From positions 1,798,001 to 1,862,000 of the forward strand of contig JAULSU010000002.1 in NCBI GenBank assembly GCA_030512335.1: DNA of 64,000 nt, in the 5' to 3' direction. Under the pieces are notes generated by a model that made no database searches, was not told where the DNA came from, and saw nothing but the letters and a program-made list of their open reading frames with translations. Origin of the DNA: Immersiella caudata. Lineage: Eukaryota > Ascomycota > Sordariomycetes > Sordariales > Lasiosphaeriaceae. Of this stretch, positions 47,863-58,048 are shown one piece after another. A program made the position numbers and the translations under genes. Position 1 is the stretch's first letter; each line of letters starts with the position of its first letter.

Positions 47863-48996
47863 ATGATGATGGATTCCCAATATTCACGCCGGCGCCCGCT
47901 TCTCGATCAGCCTCCCAACCCAGCATATTCGCATTCGAGGACGAGGACAACATCGTCGAATATTTTTCCCGCCCCATATCAACAAGAACAGCCCCCCAAC
48001 CCGTACGCATACCACCAGCAGCCACACATGCATCTTGCTCAACCGGGGGCAAGCCACCAGCGCAGATCGCCCAGCGTCAACACGTTCAGCACTATATCTA
48101 GCGGCGGGATGGCTCCGCCCGCGGCCTACAAGACCTCGCCCACGACCGACATTAGGAGATCGACTTCGAGCCGCTCTGGTGGTGGGGCACCTGGGTCTCC
48201 GTCTGGTGGATCGAGCTATGTCGCTCTGCTCAGGAAACAAAAAGCAACAGTATGGTCTGATCGGGCGCAGTATGAGGATCCCAGGCTATTGGCCCAGCAG
48301 CGCGCCGCCAGGATGAGGGCACAGCTTGAAGTCGTCGGCTCAAATGGTGGCTTGAGTGTAGGGTCACTCGGCGGCCGCACCTCTACTGGTCTCAGCTCTG
48401 CGGGTGGAAAGGTTGCGGCGAAGATCCGACACCACGGCAAGCCCGCCGTGATCGGCTACGCACCAGACAGCAACCTCGCTGGGGTCGGCGGCGTCCCCCT
48501 TCGCTTGAGCGCAACAGAAGTTGAAGGAGGAGACAGTGACGATGACGACCAAAAACTACAACATCGCAGGACAGGGAGCTCCAGTCGGAGCAGCACTGCC
48601 AGCGGGAAACGAGCGCTTGGCTATCGCACCTCTGGGGGCCTCGGTCCAAGCAACTCGCTCAGTGGCGGAAAGCGGTGGAGCCCGGGAGACACACCGGAGC
48701 GTTCTGGGTCTTTGGTTCTCGAGGAAAACGAAGGAGAGCCGAGTTATGCCGCCGACGATGCTGCGAGCGCGACGGCAAGAAGCTTTGGGAGCGGAAGCAG
48801 CGGCGAGCGACTGGACAACGTTCCCGATCTCAGCGCCCAAGGGCAACACCTCGCGACTAACAGCTTGATGCACGCCACGGTAACACGGGAAAAGAGCGTC
48901 AAGTCTGCTGACGATCTCAGGAGGCGAGGCAGTGTCGACGAGAGAACGGTGTCTCTCAACACCACTGGCCGGCTGTTCATTGCAAACCCCGATTAA
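47863..48996 (+). CDS. Uncharacterised low-complexity protein with one conserved-looking segment
   Basis: A single exon of 377 residues starting at three consecutive Met codons; the exact start is uncertain. I do not recognise a named family. Most of the protein is Ser/Gly/Pro/Gln-rich and disordered. The exception is a charged helical segment at about 118-155 (YVALLRKQKATVWSDRAQ, then EDPRLLAQQRAARMRAQLE), which looks like the functional core. A second ordered stretch is KIRHHGKPAVIGYAPDSNL. Basic/Ser-rich patches such as RRTGSSSRSSTASGKR and DDLRRRGSVDE would suit phosphorylation. It has no signal peptide or membrane span. It is in tandem with the CAF-1 gene, 1.2 kb upstream. Confidence 0.7.
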   Translation: MMMDSQYSRRRPLLDQPPNPAYSHSRTRTTSSNIFPAPYQQEQPPNPYAYHQQPHMHLAQPGASHQRRSPSVNTFSTISSGGMAPPAAYKTSPTTDIRRSTSSRSGGGAPGSPSGGSSYVALLRKQKATVWSDRAQYEDPRLLAQQRAARMRAQLEVVGSNGGLSVGSLGGRTSTGLSSAGGKVAAKIRHHGKPAVIGYAPDSNLAGVGGVPLRLSATEVEGGDSDDDDQKLQHRRTGSSSRSSTASGKRALGYRTSGGLGPSNSLSGGKRWSPGDTPERSGSLVLEENEGEPSYAADDAASATARSFGSGSSGERLDNVPDLSAQGQHLATNSLMHATVTREKSVKSADDLRRRGSVDERTVSLNTTGRLFIANPD

Positions 48997-49651
48997 GGAT
49001 TAGAGGACAGAATATTCTCGCATTGAGTGCGCTGTATCATACTTTGCTGGCAATCTATTGGTTTCTACATCATCCTGGCAGCATCAGCCATTTGCACAAT
49101 CCCTGATTTGTGGACGTCTCGCCATGTGTTTCTCTTGCGATACCCGAGCATCGAACGACGGAGTTTAGGATGTTGCTTCGCAGCACCCATACTAACGCAT
49201 GCCGGCTTGAGCGCCTTCCACCGCTTCCATAGGAAGGAGTTGGGCATGACTTCCAGGATTCTGGTTGAGGTGACGGATCCCTGTTTCGGCTGTGCCGTAC
49301 TAATCTTTGCCGTACCAAGATTTTCAACCCGAGTTATAATAACAACACTATTATAGAATGACGCAGACTCTACCTACAGCGCCTCTGTAGTTTTGCTCTA
49401 GCCAGCTCAAGGAGAAAGTTGGTGCAGCGCATCGTCTTCCTGGGTGGAGTGTGCATTTCTTGCTAGCCCACACTCAAGGCTGGCTTGAAGTCGGATGGTG
49501 GCTAGTCTGCAGAGCAGAAACTGCTCGCCAGGGCAACTAGTTCGAACTAGCGGCTAGGATATCTCGACGACCGGAAAGCGAATTCAAGCAAAAATGCATA
49601 AACAATATGAATTATCTGAGAAATGAAAATTGAGGGAAAGGGTTTTGAATC

Positions 49652-49664
49652 GGGGTTAGGGTTG
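49652..49664. promoter_or_regulatory. Telomere-like (TTAGGG) motif
   Basis: GGGGTTAGGGTTG about 570 bp upstream of the CAF-1 start, the same core as the copies near dad1 and swa2. Confidence 0.35.
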
Positions 49665-49927
49665 TTGGCTGTGTTGGTTGGTGCAAGTTGATTCTCCTTG
49701 ACTTGAGCTTTAGAAAACTCTCGACGAATTCACTTGTCAACGAGGTGGAAAGAACCTATTTAGGTGAATTCTTGTCATTGTTACTCGAATCAATAAGATG
49801 GCCTATTTTCTCAACGTTTCTTCTCGCTGTCGATTTCCTCTCTCTTCCTCCTCATCACCACTTCGACAGCACCCTCCGTCTCTATTGGTCAGGTTCAATA
49901 CTGTGGGGCACTCAACATCGGTAGTGA

Positions 49928-49959
49928 ACGCGAAAAACACGCCAAGCGGCACGACGCGT
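49928..49959. promoter_or_regulatory. MBF/SBF-like cell-cycle sites
   Basis: ACGCGAAA (49928-49935, SCB/E2F-like) and ACGCGT (49954-49959, MCB) lie within 32 bp, about 270-300 bp upstream of the CAF-1 large-subunit start. S-phase genes of fungi are commonly driven by such sites; use here is inferred. Confidence 0.45.
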
Positions 49960-50229
49960 CCGTTTACTCCAGGCCCATCCTGGCCTCAATTCTACCTGGG
50001 GCAGTGAGCCAATCGTTTCCTCCACAACGATTTACTCCGCAACCTGCAACCTCAACCCACTTCCCAATTACGCCTCACTTCACGAAATTCACCACTGTTG
50101 TCAAGGCTCTGTCTACTTGGGTACTGTCATGCCCTACGAGCACTAATTACCTTCTACCAACTTCGTTTCTTAAAACGCAACACTCTCCCCCCCCACACGC
50201 GCACTGGGTGCGCCAACCCGCGACCGAAG

Positions 50230-52193
50230 ATGCCTCTCGTGGATATCAGCAATAGCCAGTTGAACAGCCAAGAGCTGGAATCTAGACCCAAAAAACGAAA
50301 TCACGAGGAGTTCACTGAGCCGCCGACCATCAGCACAATCCCCGCTGACACAGTACAACAATGTCTTCATCCCGGCCTCGGCGCAGGCTCGCCAGCGAAG
50401 AGCAGCCCCGGATTGACCGCCTCTGGCAGCAGCCCTCTGGAGGGCAACACACCCTCGCCTAATGTTACGCCAAAGCGTCCGGCAAGCGAGCTTATTGGGG
50501 ACGACTCGCAATCTACGAAATTGACAACGGGCGAGCCCCCCGCCAAGAAAAAGAAGACGAAGTTGTCTGAGCAGGAGAAGGCTGTTAAGGAGCAGGAGAA
50601 GGCCGCCAAGGAGGCGGCTAAGGCCGAGGCCGAGGAACAAAAACGGAAGGAGAAAGAGGCTGCCAAAGCGGAGAAGGAAGCCCAAAAGGCCGAGAAGGAA
50701 GCTTTAAAGGCCGAGAAGGAGGCTGAGAGGGAGGCACTCAAGGCCAAGAGGGCAGATGAGGCCGCCAAGAAGGCCGAGGAGGCAGCGAAAAAGAAGCGCG
50801 AGAAGGAAGAGGCCAAGGCGAAGAAATTGGGTCTTGTCGGCCAGAAAAGATTGACGGACATGTTTGCTGCTAAAGGCCCAGCGACGCCAAAAAAGTCGGC
50901 ACCCATCATGATCGACAGGATCGAAGATGCGAGCCCCGGCGGAGCAGCGGCTAGTCCAGCAAGAGAGAACGACTGGTACCGCAAGCGATTTCAGCCGTTT
51001 TTTGTCAAACAGGATGTTACTCTGGCCAGCTATCCTCACTCGACGGATGAGACGACCCGGGAAACCAAGACGAAAATCCTTTGTGACTATTTGGAAGGCA
51101 ACCGACAAGCTGAGGTGGTGCCTTTAGCCACGATGTCCAACAACGAGTTTTTGGACCTTCTCCAGATTCCGTGCCGTCGACGCCGAGGACGAGTCTATCC
51201 TAGCGTCAGAAAGATCATGGCCGAGTATCAAGGGGATGCCGCCTCGAATGCCATCGACCTTACCAGTGACTCCCAGAGGAGCAAGCAGGATTTTCACACC
51301 CTTGAGGCATTGAAGGCAGTGCCTGTCAAGTCTCTCAAGTTCAGGGAAGATGTGAGGCCGCCGTACATAGGCACGGTCAGCGGTTTGCCGCCTGGCCTTA
51401 AGAGCTTCAAGGCAATTGCCAGGCATCCCACCTCGAAAATCACCACTCTCAACTACGACTACGATTCGGAGGCGGAATGGCAAGAAGATGATGGCGAAGA
51501 CGTCGAGGATCTCGATGACGAGGAGGAGGATGCTGATGTAGACGAGGAGATGGAGGACTTCTTGGACGACTCCGAGGATGTCGGGCCTGCCCGGCTGGTA
51601 TTCTCTGGGGGGATGGAACCCGAAAGCACCGGTCTCTGTTGGGAGAGCCGCAATCCGCTCAACCAACCGGCCAAGCTATTCAAATTCCGGATGGAGTTCG
51701 TACTACGTATGTCCCCCGCTGCAATGTCCCTCGAACAAGCGCGCAAGAGCTAACATTCCTGGCAGAACCACTTCCACACCGCCACAGTATCGACCCGTTT
51801 TCGTGCTCGTATTGGGAGCCTGAGCCTAAGGTTGAGTTTGGGAAGCCTAAGACAACTTCCGCCAAGCCCACGTCGCCCCGTACGAAACCGACGAATTCCC
51901 CCAAAGCACCGACGAATGCGCTCCAGGCGCTTACCCAGGCGGCATCCGCAGCCAAGAAGACGACGACTACGAAAAAACCGGAAGGACTCCCCGCGGACCT
52001 GCATGCTAAGCTCAAGCAGTTCATGAAAGACCATCCTGCTATTAGCAAGCTAGGTCTCATCGACTTTTTCGCCAGTGAGCATCAGGGCTGCACCAAGGTA
52101 GCTGTCAAGGCATCGTTTGACATGCTTGTGGTTCCACCAGAGAAGACGGGGCGCGGCAAGAAAGTGCACTGGCAGCTAAAGAACGACGCTTGA
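50230..52193 (+). CDS. rlf2: Chromatin assembly factor 1 large subunit (Rlf2/Cac1, p150)
   Basis: The CAF-1 large subunit deposits H3-H4 on newly replicated DNA and is recruited by PCNA. Two exons (50230-51706, 51766-52193) encode 634 residues. The KER domain, a long K/E/R/A-rich helix, spans about 106-203. A PIP-box-like QKRLTDMF follows at about 205-212. The region WYRKRFQPFF onward, a histone-binding acidic (ED) domain at about 410-450, and the Cac1-type segment LVFSGGMEPES come next. The C-terminal winged helix starts around GLPADLHAKLKQFMKDHP and ends KKVHWQLKNDA. The start MPLVDISN was preferred over an upstream in-frame ATG lacking family similarity. MCB-like promoter sites fit S-phase expression. 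Confidence 0.93.
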
Positions 52194-52846
52194 GGCGGCC
52201 AAGTGTGCGAGATAACGGCTTTTACGATCGAGAAGACAGGGCCAACCGGATATGTAGGTCGCCGCATTCGCGGGGCGAGGGTTGATACGACGACGAACCG
52301 GCTTTGGCTTTTGGGAGCGAAACCACAACGGGATTGGGGCAATTTTTTGAGTTGCTAGATATACGCATGAAACGAAAGAAGGAGATCTTGGCCAAGTGGA
52401 GGGACGGTGATCTGTCTCCAGAGGAGAAGACATGGCCACTACTCTCCAAATGTATGCATGTATAGGCAAGATCGGACTGGAACGCAGGAGGCACGGTGCA
52501 TTATTCTCCGTTACGTTAATCATCTGGGCTGGGCAACGAAGCGACGGGGCGTTTTTAGGTAGATATGGTTATCCACCCCTGGAACTAGCATTCGCGGGTC
52601 ACTCCATGTGTTGAAAGAATACAATGTTTTAAGCTAGTAACAATCTGGTCAGCAGACATTTGTGTCTTGGATGATGTGAGTGGCGCGGGTTGGGTGTTGA
52701 TGACGTCTTGACCGGATCCGGGCGTCGTGTAAGTCAGGTCAACCACCAAAAGAGGCCCTCCTTTACATGGAAGAGATGGTGGGCTCCTGCGTCGAAAAGT
52801 GGTTTTTACGCATTATTAATTGCAACCATCCGCGTAAACAGTCAGA
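52194..52846. other. Intergenic region, rlf2 to DUF3140 gene
   Basis: 653 bp with no recognisable gene. Presumably the rlf2 3' end and the next promoter. Confidence 0.5.
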
Positions 52847-53439
52847 ATGGTCAAGGACAACGAGATAGTCATTCGGTATGCTTACCCCTAAACTAACCCC
52901 TTTTCAAGGATATCACCGCAGTCTGATGCTCCCGCATAGGGAGTTCAACGAGCTCGTCAACATGACACCCGACGATCTCGAGGAATGGCTTGAGGTACCT
53001 ATTCATCTCACTGCCATCATCACGTTCAACGGTGCTGACAAGTAGACAACCGTAGACCGATGCCTCAACCGGCTCAGGCTGGCAAAAGGGTGACGGGTCA
53101 GGCGAAAGCGTAGGACACGAGAGCGGACGGCGTATTGTTGAGATTTTGAGGAAGAACCCGGACCGGAAGGAGGGTGAGTACTTTTCTGAAGTGATTAATC
53201 GAGATTGGTGAGCTAATAGCGCGTGAAGATGGGTACGATGAGGAGGATATTGCCCATATGAGGAAGGTTTGCTATTCAGCTTCCGTTCCACCAGCTTTAT
53301 GTACTGGAAACTGAAGATCGCGCAGGTCGTAAGCTACTGCAAGCGCCATCTTGCACAGGAATCTACCGCGAAGCAAAACACGGATAGCAAAAGCTACAAG
53401 AGTTTGAAGAACTGGGGGCACGATGCTCTGAAGGAGTGA
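52847..53439 (+). CDS. DUF3140 family protein
   Basis: A small protein of unknown function from a family found in bacteria and fungi. Five short exons (52847-52875, 52940-52994, 53056-53173, 53229-53266, 53326-53439) encode 117 residues. The spliced protein reads REFNELVNMTPDDLEEWL, then GESVGHESGRRIVEILR, DEEDIAHMRK, VVSYCKRHLAQ and SYKSLKNWGHDALKE, which are the family hallmarks in order. The acceptor of exon 4 is ambiguous: TAG at 53217-53219 would add three residues, giving 120, compared with the AAG used here. The gene is invisible as a long open frame. A nucleic-acid role has been suggested for similar small basic proteins, but nothing here proves it. Confidence 0.85.
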
Positions 53440-53748
53440 GGCAAGCTCTACCACCTTGATGTTAGAGAGACTTAGATCCAACATGTGTCCCGGGAAGTCC
53501 AAAAAGCTGGTACTCTGCTCTTTGCTTACATCACGCGAATCACGGATTGATATCGCTTTCCAACACTTTTCTCGATGGCCACCGCTCACGATCCCATTAG
53601 ACCCAACCACACCGCGCCCGTCAAGTTCATTATCCCCCACCCCAGTCCAGTAGATCGTGGGTATCATTCAAGGCGTAAGCAATCCCATGCCAACCATGCC
53701 CATTCCAAAATCCCAAACGCCCAAGCCATGTCACGCTCTCTCCCGCAT
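53440..53748. other. Convergent 3' intergenic region
   Basis: 309 bp between the DUF3140 gene and the M50B-like gene. Nothing was recognised. Confidence 0.5.
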
Positions 53749-54705
53749 TTAAAACTTGCCCGGAGAGGGCAAGAAGTTTCCCGAATCCGTCCTCTGCTGC
53801 TCCCGATCCTGCGGAAACGCTGCAATCCCCGCGAGAATGCCGCCCACCATAAACAGCAACGAGATAATCGACCAAATCACGCCCCAGCACTGCGAAGACC
53901 CGCCATAGCGCTGCGCAAACACACTGGCGTCGGAGCTGTTCACTTTTCTGAGGATCAAGTCATCGCACTTGAGGTTCCGTTAGCAAATTCCCCCTTTTCC
54001 CAAACACCCAAGGACCGCGATGAAACTCACAATATCCCAAACGCTATACAGCGAACTCATCACCCCGATAAACAAAATCACATATCTCAAAGCCTCCGCC
54101 TGCGCGATGAACCAGCATCCTACAAGCAAGCCCACGGCGAGCAGAATCGTCATGATGGTTAGCCAATCTCTTCGGCCCCACCAGAGGGTGAGCAGGAAGC
54201 ACACGCCAACGACGATGCTGGCGACTTTGCTAGCGACAATGTTGAAACCGCAGAATATGAGAAGGGCACCGATAAGTGAGCTGCCGAGGTATCCTGAGGG
54301 AAGGGTAATTGCATTTCGGCCGCCTTGCATGTGGGTAACGCCGCCCTCTCGGGGGTCGAGGGAGATTGATTTCACGCGGCCTCCGGTGAGGACGCAGGTA
54401 ATGGCGTGGCCAAATTCGTGAAAGGCAATAACGAGCATCTGAAGTAGGGCGTCAGTGGGTGTGTTTTTGGGGGATTGGGGGGGGGGGGGGGGAGGTACCT
54501 TGAAGGGCCAGAGCGACCACCGAACGTAAGGGATGTTCCAGAGGAGCGCGATGGCTACTGTGTAGGCGGCGATGACGCCGAGGGTTACTTTTTGGGTGTC
54601 GTTGACTGTGAGGGCGCGGCGGGCGAGAACGGCGGTGGTGGTTGAGCGGACGATGTGGGGAGCGGTGGCGGCCAGGAGGCTCCGCGTTTCTTGGAGCGGT
54701 GCCAT
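53749..54705 (-). CDS. Peptidase M50B-like membrane protein
   Basis: Three exons (54705-54499, 54438-54031, 53967-53749) encode 277 residues. An HEFGH zinc motif lies at about 76-80, directly after a hydrophobic helix, and the following glycine-rich loop and five or more transmembrane segments match the M50B-like family (YugP/S2P-like). Hydrophobic spans include VTLGVIAAYTVAIALLW, SLIGALLIFCGFNIV and LLFMVGGILAGIAAF. Family members in fungi are uncharacterised; a second metal ligand (an Asp in the C-terminal half) is expected but not certain here. Intron 1 begins GTACCT and runs straight into 16 C residues. It is divergent with the glyoxalase-like gene. Confidence 0.85.
54477..54492. repeat. 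16-base G/C homopolymer in an intron
   Basis: Sixteen consecutive G on the plus strand, reading as C on the M50B sense strand, inside intron 1 just after the donor. Length is prone to slippage or sequencing error. Confidence 0.9.
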
Positions 54706-55179
54706 GGGTTTGTCGTTATTCTTGATCCCGGTGCGTCGCGAATTCGTAGCAAACTAGAGAAGGGTACGCTTGCCTGATATCGCAGCAAGCAATGCGAAAC
54801 AGAAAACGAAAATGCTGACGGTGGGAAGTCGTGGTTTTGAGCAAACCTCCTCCCAGCCCCTGGAAACCGACGCCGAGTGTGGCGCGGTAGCCGTTCGTCT
54901 CAGCCCGAATTGCGCGTCCCGCGCTGGGGTCGCTGCAAGGCTGGACTCGGCGCGCGCTGTGGTTGGTCCGCTAGTTCCCACTGCGCGGAGGCTGTGACGG
55001 CGCTATTTTTGGTTGGATGCAAGCCACTAAAAAGTGCCGGTCAGGGACCGCTCCACCGCACGATTCCTCTGTAGGGCAAGCTCGACAGGCCCTTTCGGCT
55101 CACGACGGCAACGCTCTGCCGACGTCACCTTCGCCGTTCCCCCTGGGCATGTACATAAACCGCATCGGACGATATTATC
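54706..55179. other. Divergent promoter region
   Basis: 474 bp between the M50B-like and VOC genes. It contains a CRE-like GACGTCA at 55121-55127, about 55 bp before the VOC start. Confidence 0.5.
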
Positions 55180-55578
55180 ATGGCTCTTGCAGCAGCTCAT
55201 CTTCGTATCGCGCGGCCGACGAACAATATCGAAGCGCTGCTCCCGTTTTACCGCGACGGACTGGGCTTCGACATTGTCGGACAGTTTGCTGACCACGAGG
55301 GCTTTGACGGCATCATGCTGAGCCTCAAGTCAGCGGGCTACCATCTTGAGTTTACGCGGGCCGCTGGGCATGATGCCGGGAGAGCTCCCACACGGGATAA
55401 CCTCCTCATATTTTATCTCCCTGATAGCAGCGCGTTCAACAAGGCCGTAGAGCAGATGGGGCGGAGCGGATTCCCACCGGTTCCGTCCTTCAACCCATAC
55501 TGGGACCGTTGCGGCAAGACTTTCGAAGACCCCGACGGATACAGGATTGTACTCGCGAACATGCCATCTCCTGTATGA
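55180..55578 (+). CDS. VOC/glyoxalase-like protein (YycE type)
   Basis: A single exon of 132 residues. The N-terminal HLRIARPTNNIEALLPFYRD and C-terminal FEDPDGYRIVLAN are the paired beta-alpha-beta-beta-beta signatures of the vicinal-oxygen-chelate superfamily. Candidate metal ligands are His 7, a Glu in YHLEFTR and the Glu of FEDPDG. One full VOC module (two half-folds) is present, so it acts as a single domain or homodimer. Substrates in the superfamily range from methylglyoxal adducts to antibiotics and aromatic diols and cannot be predicted here. No targeting signal. Confidence 0.88.
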   Translation: MALAAAHLRIARPTNNIEALLPFYRDGLGFDIVGQFADHEGFDGIMLSLKSAGYHLEFTRAAGHDAGRAPTRDNLLIFYLPDSSAFNKAVEQMGRSGFPPVPSFNPYWDRCGKTFEDPDGYRIVLANMPSPV

Positions 55579-55904
55579 CGAAGGATGACACAAAACCCAG
55601 TGGATGCCGGTTAGAGGCAGTTCCTGCGCGGGGTATTGGGTCACCACCACACATATCCCCTGAGCTGCGGGTAAAGAGGATCTGGGCGCATCGGCAATAA
55701 TTAGATGAGATATACAAGGCACAGAGAGGGGAATTGGTGTTGTGTACGGCAAACAGGATCTGAAATGGATGGGTGGATGTGATGGCGATGGCCGATCGTG
55801 CCTACCTACCTTATCCCTGGGATAACCTAAAATGAAGCCACCCCGCCCCGCCTGTCTCACCCGTCTTCAGGCTTTGACGGCTTCATCGGTAGCATTGGGC
55901 AACG
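55579..55904. other. Intergenic region
   Basis: 326 bp between the VOC gene and the secreted protein gene. No motif was singled out. Confidence 0.5.
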
Positions 55905-57895
55905 ATGAAGGGCCTTAGGTTTTGGCTGGCGGCGGCCTTGTTGCGAGCTGTGGCTGTCATCGGCCAGGAGCAAACTGGAAACCATGTTGATTGGCCTCGG
56001 TGGTGTGGAAAGGTTTATGAGGCAGGGTGAGCTTTCATATTGTGGCGGTGGCCGTTCCTAAATCCGGGCAAACATTGACCGAAGTCAAACAGATATCCAA
56101 ACTTTGATCCTGGAGGTCAAATTGTCGTTCCGACTCCTATTCCCGGTGACCCGCTTGTCCATGTGCAATTCGCACCCAGGTACAGTCTCTACCTGGACAG
56201 CGAGGAGAAGGGCGAATTCATCGTGAACGCCGCGTTCTCACAATATCACGGGAAAGCCTGGCCCAAGACCAATACCTCCCGAGCCGATAAGTTGGTTTTC
56301 TCCATCAATCTGGTTGGCAACGGTGATCCATTGGTTCAAAACCTGGTCACCATCAACACCACCAACAACATCTTCAGCTTTGACTTGTCGCTATTGAAGA
56401 CCAGCTTGGAGCCCATTCAGTTGGTTCTCTATGGAGCCCCTGAAGGTGGAGACCCAGCCTGGACGGCAACGAGCTCTGTCTTCTACCTTCCCGAAAAGAG
56501 GAATGGAAGTGTGACGAGGATCGACAACTTGAACGGAGGGCTCTGGTTCCGCAACGCTGCCTCCAAGCATAGGTTCGAACCGTTGTTTGCCTATGGATTC
56601 TATTCTTCATATGACGGATTCCTCCGCAACAAGAACAACAGCGAGATCCAGCAGTATGCCGACTTGGGCCTCAATGCTATTACTCCCCTGACCATCTATA
56701 ACGACTCGGCTGCCGAGTTTGCTTACATGGACAAGATCAACCTGAAGTTCATGTACAATCTTCGCGAGCGCTACAAGAACTTGACTGAGGTCCATGACAA
56801 CGTCCTCGCTGCGCGCGATGCCGAGTCCATCTTTGCTTATTGGAGTGCTGACGAGTACGCTCCTCCATCTACAGCCAGGGAACACTGCTGACTTGATCTA
56901 GACCCGATGGATGGCAGGACCCCTTTTCAGCACCTATGCTGGCATACGATTTGATCCGCTCCCTAGATCCTTATGCAAGTCCTTTACTTTTCATGCCTTG
57001 TGCATTCAAGTCTGACTCTGATTGATATTTTAGCACCCTGTAGCCGTAGTCCTCAACTGCCAAAACTACTACTTTGCCGAGTACAGCGCCGCAGCTGACA
57101 TTCTCATGGCCGACGTCTACCCCATCGGCATAAACTCCACCTTCTGTACGTCCAACCACAACACCCACCTCCTCTCGTCAACTAACCCCCTTACCAGCAA
57201 AATGGGGAACCGAGTGTAACATCACCCACGGCGACTGCGGCTGCGACAACTGCGAAGGCACCGTCCAAGACGTGTAAGACTTCCGGAACCCTTCATCCAG
57301 CTTTCTCGCCATCCACGATAACTAACATCCCCTTCCATCTAGCCCCAACCGCCTAGACACCCTCTCCCTCTACGAATCCTACCTCGCCCGCTTTCCGCCC
57401 AAACCCAAAGTCTTCTCCCCCCAGTCTTTCCACGGCCAAGACTACTGGATCCGCGACCCGTCCCCGCCCGAAAGCCACGTCATGGTAGCTCTATCTCTTA
57501 ACCACGGCGCCGCCTCCATCATTTCGTGGTTGTATCCGACTTCCTCCCTTTTGGCACGCGCGCACGGGGCGCTAAGTAGAGTGATTACTAACTCACCGGT
57601 TGTTGATTTCTTATTTGGAGCCAGGCCAGTGCCGTTGGGAGTGAAAGCGCCTGGGACGGAATTGGTGGATGCGGCGGGGTGGATTGTGGGAGGGAAGATG
57701 TTGGTTTGTGTGGTCAACGGAGGGTATGCGAATGTGGAGAGGGCGGTAGAGGTGGATGTGGGGAATGGGACGGTGGTGAGTGCTGTGCATTGGGGGAGTG
57801 TGCCGTGGAAATTGGAGGAGGGAAAGCTAAAGGTTTCCGGGTTGGGAGGGATGGAGGTTAGTATGGTGGTTGTTGAACTTAGGGGTTCAGGGTAA
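55905..57895 (+). CDS. Secreted TIM-barrel glycoside-hydrolase-like protein
   Basis: Six exons (55905-56026, 56093-56854, 56902-56974, 57034-57145, 57198-57273, 57343-57895) encode 565 residues. The first 20 residues (MKGLRFWLAAALLRAVAVIG) are a signal peptide. An N-terminal beta-rich domain precedes a barrel-like core with YADLGLNAITPLTIY, YWSADEPDG (Asp 294-Glu 295, resembling clan GH-A acid/base contexts) and ILMADVYPIG, then a C-terminal beta domain. A Cys-rich loop (ECNITHGDCGCDNCEG) and several N-glycosylation sequons fit secretion. Intron 3 uses a GC donor (TAT then GCAAGT); only this splice keeps the reading frame. Family members are known only as glycoside-hydrolase-like; substrate unknown. 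Confidence 0.78.
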
Positions 57896-58048
57896 AAGAT
57901 TGGAGCCAGGTGAAGTGAGTGACATTTACATTTCTTTCACTCGCATGGCCCTCTAATGCTCCATAATGGATACATGCCACCAGCACACAAGGGTATCTAT
58001 CCTCTACTGCCACTTCAATTCAGTGTGTCCGCCGCTCATGTTTGTTGG

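Larger units (their letters stand above)
48997..50229. other. Intergenic region upstream of the CAF-1 gene
   Basis: 1.23 kb. It contains a 14-bp perfect palindrome (CTAGTTCGAACTAG, 49537-49550), a TTAGGG-type motif and MBF/SBF-like sites described separately. No gene was recognised. Confidence 0.55.
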
